Assembly (NCBI GenBank): GCA_964423615.1
Contig: CAYRFQ010000070.1
Coordinates: 1-40,639 of the forward strand
Length of the DNA stretch: 40,639 nt
Direction of reading: 5' to 3'
DNA from: CAYRFQ01 sp964423615
GTDB taxonomy: Bacteria > Planctomycetota > Planctomycetia > Gemmatales > Gemmataceae
This document shows positions 6,006 through 14,619 of the stretch, in pieces (the stretch's first letter is position 1; the number at the start of each line of letters is the position of its first letter). The notes below the pieces were generated by a model, which saw only the letters and a list, made by a program, of their open reading frames with translations, did no database searches and was not told the DNA's origin. The position numbers and the translations under genes are program-made.

Positions 6006-9000
6006 CTATTCCCTGTTCCCTATTCGATTCCAGGATGGGACATCAATTCGCGTATGGGGTGTCATGATGTCACTCTGCGCCATCTCGTTGTAGAGTTCTG
6101 TGGCCGCGGAAAGACCTTGGAAACCATCCAGGGACTTGTGCAGCCGTTCGCGGTACAGCACGATTTCATCGACCGCCTTGGACGATTCGATCCTGCCTTC
6201 CGCAGTCAGATGCGGAAGGCGAGGATTCAAGATCTTCTTGGCAATTTCTCGGAGTTGAGGTTCGTCCGGAGCCTCCGGGACGGCGAGCCAGCAGAATTCC
6301 TGTCCCGAAGTCGATTGGATTTGAGGATTCGCCTCTTCGAACAATCGGATCAAATCAGTGGAGATGAATTCTTCCAGTTCACTTGCTTCTTCCGAGGTCC
6401 ATCCGAGATGGGCAAAGTACATCTGCACGACGTCTTCGGTCTCGATCCAACGCTCCAAAAACGCCTCGGCCTCGATCAACATGGCAGGGGTCAAACTTCT
6501 CAAAACCGACGTCGAGGTCATACAGACTTGAACCAGCGCCTTGAATTTCTTGCGGATGAGCTTCTGGATCTTGGCATCAAAGTCAGTGATGTCTTCCGGC
6601 GTCAACCCACGGTCCAATCGACGAACGGCGTCGGAAAGCGAATCCACTCGCTCGGGAAAGATGAACTGGCCAAAGTGTCCGTGCTGCTCGCCCGAAGACA
6701 CCTCACCTTGCGAGGAGTGCGAAAGGGATAGGGCACGGTCCGGAGCTTCGGACGTGCCCTCTCGACTCTCCTCCAGTGCGAACGTCTGAAATTTACCGCA
6801 CAGTTCTCGTAACCGATGGCGACAGAAGTCGATCTCCCGAAGTTGATCGGAGAGTAATCCCCGCATCGCGACATAGAACTCGCCCAATTCGGCGAGAACC
6901 AGGGACTGGTATCGTATTTTGGGATACGACTGGAGTAGATTCCCCAGCCGGTGAGCCAATTCGACATTGACTTCGGCCTGTCGGCGTGTGAACGAGAGCC
7001 AGCCGCTCGTTTCTTTTGGCGGTGTCGCGTCTGGGTTTTCGAGCAAATCGTTTAATTCGTGGTATTGGTTGAGGGCTTTCTCGGTGAGTTCCTTGGCCAA
7101 CTCTTCTTGGTGCTCGATGGCATCACAGACGAGTTGGGAAAACTGTCGGATGGTTTCCTCGGCGGCGGCCAAGCGATATTGAGGAGCCTCGATCAGACGC
7201 ACGAACAGTTCCGCCAACTTGATCTCACATTCGTTGGCAAATTTCCCCAGGAACTTTTTCAATGCCCTGCCCACTTGTCCGGTGTTGTGTTGATTTTGCG
7301 GACCAACGCCAACGGCTTCCTGGCCTTCGGGAACTCCGAGCAAAGCCTCGAATTCGTGAGTCGCAGCGGCGACTTTGGCAAGCGGCAACCTCGGGGCTTT
7401 TGCAGCGCCGTTTTTCTCACCTCGCCCCCGGACGGGGGAAACGCCGGTCGATCCGCTTTTTGCTGAACTCCCTTGAAGCTCCGTAAATCGAGTGGTGAGT
7501 TTGACCAATGGTCCCGTGATGCCTGTGATCGTCGTTTGCGGATCCTCTCCAAGAATCTCGGCACACCGATCTCGTGCTCGTTCGATCAAGCTTTCAGGAG
7601 CAAGGTCAAGATCTTCCCACTGTTGCTCGACCCATTGCTTGATCCCATCGGCGAGAGCCTTGGCGTCTTTGTTCATCCACCCTTCCACCAAACGGCGGCA
7701 CAACAATTCCGAAGCTCGCCTCAATAAACGACGCCTTGGCCAGTGAATGCGATGCAGCCCACAGGTCTGGAAGATCGCGCGTTGACTCGAATCTTTGATC
7801 CGACGGAAATGGGCCTCGGCCCAAGCGTGTCTGTTGTCCTCGGCTTTGCGACCAAGCGGCGTCAGGCTCTCGGTAAAGATCAACTTCGCGGCCAGTTCCG
7901 GTCCCGGTAGCAATTGGCCCGGTCGGCTCTGTGGGGTTGTTCGAGACTTTCGAGCAGAACCTTGGTCCAATGGCAGCAACACGGCCCTTTGGTACGGTGG
8001 ACCGGTGTCAATGAGCATCCCGTTCTGAAGAGTCTCGTCGCGTTTGTCATAGAAAGCCGAAAACGTGTTTTCGGGGTGGCTGAAGTGCTGTAGTTCCGTC
8101 AAGGCGGCCAGCGAATTCGGCTGGGCTGGGGTCGTTTGGGTCTGCCGAGAGGTGTTCTGGGAGGGCAACAAAAACATGCCAACGACGTCGGGACGAGGAA
8201 CCCCCAGCCGACGAAGGATCGATTGGACCACGTAGCCCAAGTCGATAAACATTCCGCTGCCCGTTCCACCGCCCAAACTCGTGATGACATACACACGAGG
8301 CAATGCACTACGTATGCCTAGTGACGTCCGGTGACTGGCCAGCTTTAATGCTTCCGGATCGAGACACCCCTGGAGTTCAGCCTCCAACCGACGAACAAGG
8401 GCTCGATAGTTGTCAATGAACGCAAGGCGGCCGAGGGCTCGCCAACCATCGGGAACGCCCGTTCGCGGAATCCGGTAAAGCATTTTGGGAGGAAGCCATT
8501 TCTCCAAGTCCCCCTTAGCTCCCGGCTTCAAATAATGACTCACGCGGTGAAGTCCGACGTAGAAAGTCTCCGTTTGTAACAAAGCTGCCCTGTCACCTTT
8601 GGTGCTACGCTTCAGGTTCTCCGAATCGGCGTCAAGATAGAGGAACCGTAGATGGGGCAGATGGCTAAGGCCCCCATAAACATCAAGCATCTGTCCGCGG
8701 TATTCTTGCAGAGCTTTCTGGCCCAACGAACCAAGACCGATGACCAACGTCGGCATCAAGACACCGTCGGAGTCGGTCCGCAGATTGCTTTGCATCTGCA
8801 ACCGATCTGCCGTCGAACTGCCACCCACCGTGGGGGTTTTACTGACGGCCGCGTCCTTTCCGAACTCTTGGTGCCCAGCCGGTCCTGCGCCGCCCGCACC
8901 ACCTTCCGGGCCGGGTCTTGGCCCAACACCACCCAGGTCGTTTTTTCCGGCGAGGCCAAGCTCGTCACCGGCCAGCTTGGTTGGTGTGCCTGTCAGGACC

Positions 9001-10223
9001 TGCGAAGAATTTGAGTCCTCGTCTCGGAAGAACTCCGCGTCCTCCGGTCCGCCCCTGCTTGCCCCGGAGCGGGCGATCTCGTCGTCAGAGTCGGAGTCGT
9101 CCTCTTCCCATGGCAGGGGAGGTGGAAAGAATCCGGATTGATTCGAAGACGGGTTTTCCGCCCGGTCTTCCTCAGGATGCCCAGGACTTCGGGTAGGTTC
9201 GCCGGAAACTCTCCCTTGTTCGTTCGAACGGTTTTCTTTCGATGGCCCCAAAGATTTCGGAGCGGGAGGAAGTTCGGTGGCCAAAGACCCCGTCGATGGA
9301 AGTCCTTCCGAATTTTGGCTGGCCAGACCTTTCGTGCGTGACCCGCATCGGGACGGGTCCGGCAAAGAATCGCCAGACAAGATCAAAGAATCAAAATTGT
9401 CTCCAGAAGCATCGATCAACTCGTCCACAAACTCCGCACACGTTGGGAAACGCTGTTCCGGAGTTTTGCTCAGGGCACGAGCAATAGCCGGCCTATCTTC
9501 CTCTGGCAGAGACGATAAGTCGGGAGTCGCTTGCAGGTGCTGGACGATCAGTTGACGAACCGTCGTTCCAGCAAACGGCCGTTTACCTGTCAAAATTTCT
9601 TGATAGACGATCGCCAGGCTGTACTGATCGCTGTAGCGACTGACCCACCCATCGAACGTTTCCGGTGCCGCGTAGACCGGAGTGACCCCTCCAGTGACCG
9701 ACGCAACCCAACCTTCGAGGTCTTTGACCAACCCGAAATCGGCCACCTTGACGTGGTTGTGGACCAAGAACAAGTTCTGTGGCTTGATGTCCAAGTGCTG
9801 CAGCTGGTACTGGTTATTCATCAAGTCCAGCGCCTCGGCCGTCTCTTTCAGATAGCCAAGCAATTCGTCTCGTGGAATCCCTTTCTTTCCAAGCCGACGG
9901 AATTCCTTGTAACGGTCCCAGAGTGTTTTGTCGGCCAACTCCATCACGATGATGAGCTGGCCATCGATAATATCGTACCGCTCTAGAGAGAGAATGTAGG
10001 GATGGTGAACGGACTGGACGCGTTTGAGCGCCTTGAGTTCTTGATCGGCGCGGGCCCCTTCGTCGTCGGCTCCTTCAATGTCGCCGTAGACGAATTTGAT
10101 CGCTTTAAAGAGCCCACCCGGAGCCTCGGCTTTCCAAACTTCGCCGAAGCCGCCACCGCCCAAGCGTTCAATCAGCCTGTACCCAGGAATGGGTTCGGCC
10201 TGGCTCTGTACTCTTATCGCCAT
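6006..10223 (-). CDS. Ser/Thr protein kinase fused to a tubulin/FtsZ-like GTPase domain
   Basis: Large protein of 1405 residues. Residues about 14-275 form a eukaryotic-type protein kinase: glycine loop LGGGGFGEVWKA (21-32), lysine K43 in AIK, catalytic loop HLDIKPQN (143-150; the usual HRD arginine is leucine), DFG (162-164) and APE (186-188). Residues about 285-485 are a Pro/Ser/Glu/Gly-rich linker. From about 490 a tubulin-like domain (PF13809 type) starts with VIGLGSLG (494-501) and carries the tubulin/FtsZ signature GGGTGSG at 651-657. The rest, to 1405, is mostly helical with no recognised domain. The product is probably cytoplasmic, with no TM or signal peptide seen. It is the last gene of the minus-strand cluster with VWA, FHA and MotA-like proteins, but 853 bases separate it from the VWA gene, so it may have its own promoter. 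The last codons run into the TTCCC-type repeat, giving the end GNRE. Confidence 0.88.
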   Translation of the reverse strand: MAIRVQSQAEPIPGYRLIERLGGGGFGEVWKAEAPGGLFKAIKFVYGDIEGADDEGARADQELKALKRVQSVHHPYILSLERYDIIDGQLIIVMELADKTLWDRYKEFRRLGKKGIPRDELLGYLKETAEALDLMNNQYQLQHLDIKPQNLFLVHNHVKVADFGLVKDLEGWVASVTGGVTPVYAAPETFDGWVSRYSDQYSLAIVYQEILTGKRPFAGTTVRQLIVQHLQATPDLSSLPEEDRPAIARALSKTPEQRFPTCAEFVDELIDASGDNFDSLILSGDSLPDPSRCGSRTKGLASQNSEGLPSTGSLATELPPAPKSLGPSKENRSNEQGRVSGEPTRSPGHPEEDRAENPSSNQSGFFPPPLPWEEDDSDSDDEIARSGASRGGPEDAEFFRDEDSNSSQVLTGTPTKLAGDELGLAGKNDLGGVGPRPGPEGGAGGAGPAGHQEFGKDAAVSKTPTVGGSSTADRLQMQSNLRTDSDGVLMPTLVIGLGSLGQKALQEYRGQMLDVYGGLSHLPHLRFLYLDADSENLKRSTKGDRAALLQTETFYVGLHRVSHYLKPGAKGDLEKWLPPKMLYRIPRTGVPDGWRALGRLAFIDNYRALVRRLEAELQGCLDPEALKLASHRTSLGIRSALPRVYVITSLGGGTGSGMFIDLGYVVQSILRRLGVPRPDVVGMFLLPSQNTSRQTQTTPAQPNSLAALTELQHFSHPENTFSAFYDKRDETLQNGMLIDTGPPYQRAVLLPLDQGSARKSRTTPQSRPGQLLPGPELAAKLIFTESLTPLGRKAEDNRHAWAEAHFRRIKDSSQRAIFQTCGLHRIHWPRRRLLRRASELLCRRLVEGWMNKDAKALADGIKQWVEQQWEDLDLAPESLIERARDRCAEILGEDPQTTITGITGPLVKLTTRFTELQGSSAKSGSTGVSPVRGRGEKNGAAKAPRLPLAKVAAATHEFEALLGVPEGQEAVGVGPQNQHNTGQVGRALKKFLGKFANECEIKLAELFVRLIEAPQYRLAAAEETIRQFSQLVCDAIEHQEELAKELTEKALNQYHELNDLLENPDATPPKETSGWLSFTRRQAEVNVELAHRLGNLLQSYPKIRYQSLVLAELGEFYVAMRGLLSDQLREIDFCRHRLRELCGKFQTFALEESREGTSEAPDRALSLSHSSQGEVSSGEQHGHFGQFIFPERVDSLSDAVRRLDRGLTPEDITDFDAKIQKLIRKKFKALVQVCMTSTSVLRSLTPAMLIEAEAFLERWIETEDVVQMYFAHLGWTSEEASELEEFISTDLIRLFEEANPQIQSTSGQEFCWLAVPEAPDEPQLREIAKKILNPRLPHLTAEGRIESSKAVDEIVLYRERLHKSLDGFQGLSAATELYNEMAQSDIMTPHTRIDVPSWNRIGNRE

Positions 10224-11076
10224 GAGAACCAGGGGGTAATAGTTGAGGTTATCGGTCGCAGCGGAACAATACTAAGCACCGCGGCAGTCTGCTTGCTTGT
10301 TATCGAGGAAACGGTCTTCTTTTCGGTTTTGGTTCGCCTGTCCCTTTGGACTGCCTAGCATACCCCGGCGGGCTCCCCAGGCACCACAGAGGGTGCCAAA
10401 TACATCAAAGAAAACACGTTCGGTATTGCACGAGTGCAGGCACTTTGCCTGCAGGCTTTCCGCCTGCCGATCGCAGGTCCTCGCAATACGTCCGGAAGGA
10501 ATCGCTGCAGGCGAATGCAAACTTGGGAAACTAAGCATTTCTCTTCGAGAAGGTTCCTGGACGAGTTTGCCTTTTCTCGCCGAGGAAGCTTCGAAGGCGA
10601 AAGAAGGTCCGAGCTGGCTCGGGCGTTTTCTACCTTCTGATTGAGGTTCGTTTCGCCTGTCCGGTGGGTGTTTCTGGGGCTACCGAGCGCTACCTGGTTG
10701 CTCCGGGACACCAGAAAACCTCCACTCCGATTTGAGGATACGAAATTCGTGATCCTCCAATCGAATTAACTTTAGCTCGCAACACCACAATCCGCAAATC
10801 AGTATTTTCAAGGCCTTGCGTAAAAGTTGAGAGCTAAGGGACAAGCCTTAAGAGTCATGGGTTTTGGCCCACTCCGTGGAAGGAGGCAAGGAGGTAAGGA
10901 GCGTGTCGTTCATACTGGTCCGCTAGGGAACGCTCGGGCTACCGCTGGAGAACTCCATGTGGCGACAGCTCGGAGGTCGCGGGCAGCCATCCGCCGCGCT
11001 CGAGCAGCCGCTAGGCTGTCCGTGACAGTTGGTGTGTCGGCTGCCGTAGGCCCGCAAGCTCATTTCCGCGGTGATC
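10224..11076. other. Long gap inside the kinase-tubulin/VWA cluster, rich in palindromes
   Basis: No convincing gene. It contains small inverted repeats: GGCACC/GGTGCC (about 10380-10396), adjoining GCAGGCA/TGCCTGC and CAGGC/GCCTG (10436-10466), and CAGCC/GGCTG (around 11003-11016). The 10850-11070 part is visibly more GC-rich. It may hold the promoter of the kinase-tubulin gene, but no clear one was seen. Confidence 0.5.
10436..10466. repeat. Adjoining palindromes (REP-like)
   Basis: GCAGGCA (10436-10442) and TGCCTGC (10446-10452) form a perfect 7-base hairpin with a 3-base loop. CAGGC (10452-10456) and GCCTG (10462-10466) form a second one immediately after. Such units resemble repetitive extragenic palindromes; whether they recur in the genome cannot be seen here. 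Confidence 0.45.
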
Positions 11077-12780
11077 CTACGGGCGACTCATGCCAACGAA
11101 ATTGCCATCGTTTTCCCGAGCCAACGCCCAGAGAAACGCACCGACCTCCGGGCTTTCGAAAAAGTAACCGATGGCGTTGATCCGAACGGGAACTTTGCCG
11201 TTTTCCGGGGGATTCCAAAGTTGTTTGAGGGATTCTCGAACGAGGGTGGTGAGGTAGGTCGTCCGCTGAACGCCCCTGAGAGTCTTGAGATGATCGGCAT
11301 ATTTTTGCGGTAAATTATCATCGGTGGGCAGCCCATCCGAAACGAGATAAATCGTATCCAGTCCGCTCTTGCGATAGGTGAAAGCTTCCTGAAAAGCTGG
11401 TCGCATTTTCGTCCCACCATCAGGCTCGATCGATCGCAACGCCTTCGTCATCTCGCCCGGACTGACCAATGGGTTATAGGGTATCCATTTTCCCGTTTTG
11501 CCAAGAGGATAAACCAGGTTCTCGGCGAAGGCAATGACTTGGTAGTGTGTCAAGTCCGGCAGGCTTTTCATCAGCTTCCCCAGCGTCCCGCACACTTCGT
11601 CCCACTTTTGGGAGGCTTCGGTTTTCGTATCTTTCATACGCATACTGCCCGAGACATCGACAAGGAACAGGACTTTCTTGCCAGTAAGTTGAATACCCGC
11701 AAATCGATTCGTGACCGCAGCCCGCAGGCGTTTTTGCTCTGCAGCGAGGACGTTCTGGGCGGATTGAAGGCGATCGATTTGTTTTCCCGCTTTGGTCAAC
11801 GATTTCTGGGACGCCGCGGCCTGTAGTTTGAAAAAGTTGTTTTCTGTCAACAACGACTCGATCTCGGCATTGAGTTTAGCAATGGTCTTTTCCTTCACGC
11901 CCATCTCTTGTCCGGACGTGGCTACCTCGGCTTTGAATTTGCCAAGTTTTTCGGCGTAATCCTTGGCCTTTTTGCGCAGCATCGCGACGACCAATTTCAG
12001 TTCTCCTCGATCCGTTGTCGCTTGTTCGAGTTCTTTTCGCACCTTCGCCATTTCTTCGGCCGAAAGCTGAAGCTTCCCGGTGAGTTGGGCGTTCGTTTTT
12101 TTGGAGGATTTGATTCTCGTCCAGAGTTCGCTGTTGACCTTTTTGGCGAGTTTGACGGCCTCGAAAACGTCCTTGTAGTCGGACTTGGCCTTCGTGAGAT
12201 TGGACGTCAGTTTGGTGAGGTTGGCTTGGTAATCGGACTCCGCCTTTGCAAGGTTGGCACTCAGTTTCATGACGTCGGCTCGTGTCGAACGTAGCTCGAT
12301 TCCCTGGTCCTTGAGTTCCTTTTCGACCGCCGCCAAAGCCAAAGCCTTCCGGTTCAAAAGGTCTTCCAGGGCGGCGATCCGCTGGGCACTGGCAAGCAAT
12401 TGGTCGGTGAGTTTTTTCTCCTGACCTTTTGTCTTCTCCCAGCTCGTCAGGATGTCGGTTTGCTTCTTCTTGGCTTCTTTGAGGTCCGATAGCAATGTGT
12501 TCTTGGTCGCCTGCAGCGATTGTTCCCGGACTTGGAGATCGGCCAGGTCGGTCTTGGTGGCTTTGTATTTGCTCGTCATGGCTGCCAGCAGCTTGGTAAT
12601 TTCATCGAGAGCCTTCGTCTTCTGAGAAAGCTCCTTCTCGGCCTTGGCGTTGGCTGCCGCCTTGCGCCGAGCCTCGTGGGAGTTGACCAACCACAACAAC
12701 ACGACACAACCCAGAGCGCAGCTGAGCACGTCCACCATCGACAGATTGAAGATCGTCGGAACTCGATGTCGGTTGGCCAT
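11077..12780 (-). CDS. Membrane-anchored coiled-coil protein with C-terminal VWA domain
   Basis: Protein of 567 residues. It begins with a short cytoplasmic stretch and one hydrophobic segment (about 14-33, VDVLSCALGCVVLLWLVNS), in a position like that of MotB/ExbD/ZorB-type partners of proton channels. Residues about 35-360 are a long Lys/Glu/Ala-rich coiled coil. Residues about 368-567 form a von Willebrand A domain: metal site DVSGSM (375-380), GGTKMRP carrying the conserved Thr, and LVSDGLPTDD carrying the Asp, so the MIDAS looks complete. ATG 12780 is chosen because AAGGAG sits five bases upstream; an earlier frame start at 12876 has no such site. It lies between the FHA protein gene (180 bases upstream, with a dispersed repeat between) and the kinase-tubulin gene. 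It could act as the stator or periplasmic arm of a complex with the MotA-like protein; this is inference. Confidence 0.85.
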   Translation of the reverse strand: MANRHRVPTIFNLSMVDVLSCALGCVVLLWLVNSHEARRKAAANAKAEKELSQKTKALDEITKLLAAMTSKYKATKTDLADLQVREQSLQATKNTLLSDLKEAKKKQTDILTSWEKTKGQEKKLTDQLLASAQRIAALEDLLNRKALALAAVEKELKDQGIELRSTRADVMKLSANLAKAESDYQANLTKLTSNLTKAKSDYKDVFEAVKLAKKVNSELWTRIKSSKKTNAQLTGKLQLSAEEMAKVRKELEQATTDRGELKLVVAMLRKKAKDYAEKLGKFKAEVATSGQEMGVKEKTIAKLNAEIESLLTENNFFKLQAAASQKSLTKAGKQIDRLQSAQNVLAAEQKRLRAAVTNRFAGIQLTGKKVLFLVDVSGSMRMKDTKTEASQKWDEVCGTLGKLMKSLPDLTHYQVIAFAENLVYPLGKTGKWIPYNPLVSPGEMTKALRSIEPDGGTKMRPAFQEAFTYRKSGLDTIYLVSDGLPTDDNLPQKYADHLKTLRGVQRTTYLTTLVRESLKQLWNPPENGKVPVRINAIGYFFESPEVGAFLWALARENDGNFVGMSRP

Positions 12781-12824
12781 GTCTGCTCCTTGAAAGGTGG
12801 AAGGGAGAAGGAGACAAGAGACGA

Positions 12825-12893
12825 ACCCCAAGACTACCTCAAATGAAGACCCGAAGTGCCAACAAGAGTGCACCAAGCTGTGCTATCCGAGTC
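12825..12893. repeat. Dispersed repeat, copy 2 (about 70 bp)
   Basis: Second copy of the element at 5925-5992, in the same orientation, lying between the VWA and FHA genes. It is followed by a pyrimidine-rich tract (about 12910-12960) of TTTGTCTCTTG words that recurs at about 14600-14622. Confidence 0.75.
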
Positions 12894-12960
12894 GTCTGAG
12901 GTCGTTCGCTATATTTTTGTCTTTTGACTTTTGTCTCTTGTCTCTTGACCCCTTCCTCCT

Positions 12961-14526
12961 TCAGCTCTCAACTTCCCCGAGAAAACGCAAGATAGGTCCC
13001 TGAGGTCCAAGACGAATCCAGTCGCCAGACTGAAGCCAGACGACGTTCGTTGCTGACCGTTCGTTGACCCAGGTCCCGTCCCGTGTCAAACTCTGCAACA
13101 GATATTTTTGTTGCTCGTGAAAAATTTCGCAGTGTTGGGCTGCAACTTCGGGATACCGATTCTGATCCAACGCCAAGTGGCATTCTGGAGCGTATCCAAT
13201 TAAAAATGGAGCATCTGGGATGAGATAGTCTTGGCCCTGAAAATGGAGTCGAGCTGGGCCACGGTCGATCGCTTGCGGAATGGGAAGCGGAGCTTGGAGC
13301 TGAAGAAACCACGATGGCAACTGTTCGCTCAAAAACTGCGGCGCGAGCGAGAACGCTCCCCGACAACCTGCGTCAGGTGGCAACAGAATCAAAGCCGAAG
13401 GAGGCGGGTGGAAGTCCGTGTTCGTCTCGTCACCATGAGAAACGTCGGCCTCTGCTTTTTCGCCAAAATCCGCGTAGCACGCCGAGTGGGGGAGCTTGCG
13501 ACCCCGCTCCAGCGTGCCGGATTGGAAATATCGATCGAGGCCGTCAACCAAGCCGGGAAGGAACGACGTTTGGTGGCTCACCAGAAGGACCGGTGTGGGA
13601 TGACCTCCTTCGCGGAGGTGGTCGATCGCACTTATCGTTTCCGCCAGGACTTCTTGGGTCAACGACGCACAAAAACCTTCGGTATGCTCGGGAAGTAATA
13701 CGAGGTGATGAAACTGTTCATGCGTTTGGAACGTCACGTTCGCAACGTGTCCGTGGACGCACTGTTCCATGATCGGTTGGAGCTGCATGTAAAGCGCTTG
13801 CTCGGCTGCAGGACAATCCCTCGGGTCTCGGCGCGTGTGTTGGATGCAGTGGTCGGCAACGCCGTCGAGCACTCTTTGGTGCCAATGACGCAGGCCCAGA
13901 TGTTCGTACCCAAATGTATCGAGGACCTTGGCATGCCCTTCCTCGGCTTTGAGTAGCGAGACCCAGAACATGTGCTCGTCCAGGTCGAGCAATATTGCCG
14001 GTCCTGTCCAGGGATGCTCGGCATAGGCGCTCAGAGTAAGCGCCAAGGGACTCGAAATGACCCCGGCGACCGGCAAACCTGACTCGACTGAGAGATGGAC
14101 AAACACCTCGAGTTGTCTCGTGGTGAGGTACGGCGGAATGGCATAGGTCACTCCCGAGGGATTGGGAGTCAAGCCCGCAATCCGACGCAATATTCGTCGG
14201 ACCGAGGCGCTCGGGTCCGGGGTCAATATGGTCCCAGACGAGTGCAGACGCTTCGCTTGATGGCCAACGACCTGCGGACGCTGAAGACGAGCCACCGGAA
14301 TGTCTTCCGGGATTTCGTGCAAAAAGTTGGCGTGGGCACATTGCGGACGTTCTCGGCAAACTAACCTGGCGGCCCTCCCCACATTCGCCTCGGCACCCTC
14401 CAAGCTCAAGACCATGGCGAGTTCTTTGTCCGGGGGTTCCAGCGAGAGCGCACACGGAAAGTCGCCAGGCAAACCGGCGACTGCGCGAACCCGGCTCGCG
14501 TCGATGTCCAGACTCAAAAAACTCAT
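12961..14526 (-). CDS. Actin/Hsp70-like protein with C-terminal FHA domain
   Basis: Protein of 521 residues. The N-terminal part begins LSLDIDASRVRAVAG and later has GPAILLDLDEHMFWVSLLKAEEG and a GYEHLGLRHWHQRVLDGVADH segment. These match in order the phosphate-binding strands and LGG region of the actin/Hsp70 ATPase fold, though strongly diverged (DLD replaces DLGGGT), so ATP binding is uncertain. The C-terminal 80 residues form an FHA domain: FLIGYAPECHLAL, VAAQHCEIFHE, then DGTWVNE and LQSGDWIRLG. The usual IGR arginine is tyrosine and the usual Ser before xxH is Ala, so the phosphothreonine pocket looks impaired. ATG 14526 is preferred over the TTG at 14535. It lies 93 bases after the MotA-like gene and 180 before the VWA gene, all same strand, consistent with one transcription unit. 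Confidence 0.75.
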   Translation of the reverse strand: MSFLSLDIDASRVRAVAGLPGDFPCALSLEPPDKELAMVLSLEGAEANVGRAARLVCRERPQCAHANFLHEIPEDIPVARLQRPQVVGHQAKRLHSSGTILTPDPSASVRRILRRIAGLTPNPSGVTYAIPPYLTTRQLEVFVHLSVESGLPVAGVISSPLALTLSAYAEHPWTGPAILLDLDEHMFWVSLLKAEEGHAKVLDTFGYEHLGLRHWHQRVLDGVADHCIQHTRRDPRDCPAAEQALYMQLQPIMEQCVHGHVANVTFQTHEQFHHLVLLPEHTEGFCASLTQEVLAETISAIDHLREGGHPTPVLLVSHQTSFLPGLVDGLDRYFQSGTLERGRKLPHSACYADFGEKAEADVSHGDETNTDFHPPPSALILLPPDAGCRGAFSLAPQFLSEQLPSWFLQLQAPLPIPQAIDRGPARLHFQGQDYLIPDAPFLIGYAPECHLALDQNRYPEVAAQHCEIFHEQQKYLLQSLTRDGTWVNERSATNVVWLQSGDWIRLGPQGPILRFLGEVES

Positions 14527-14619
14527 ATTGCACAAGTCAAGAGACCTGAGTCAACAGTCAAGTGCCAGAGAAAACCAAACTCTGGTTCATGACGCTTAAC
14601 CCTTGTCTCTTGTCCCCTT

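Noticed and set aside
6054..6731. 225-codon plus-strand frame opposite the kinase-tubulin gene
   Set aside because: It is antisense to a clearly coding frame, has no ribosome-binding site and no recognisable protein.
10827..11180. 117-codon plus-strand frame in the gap after the VWA gene
   Set aside because: It overlaps the end of the VWA gene, is Arg/Ala-rich from GC-rich palindromic DNA and has no convincing start.
14527..14535. TTG at 14535 as start of the FHA protein
   Set aside because: The ATG three codons on (14526) begins the recognisable strand motif and no ribosome-binding site favours the TTG.
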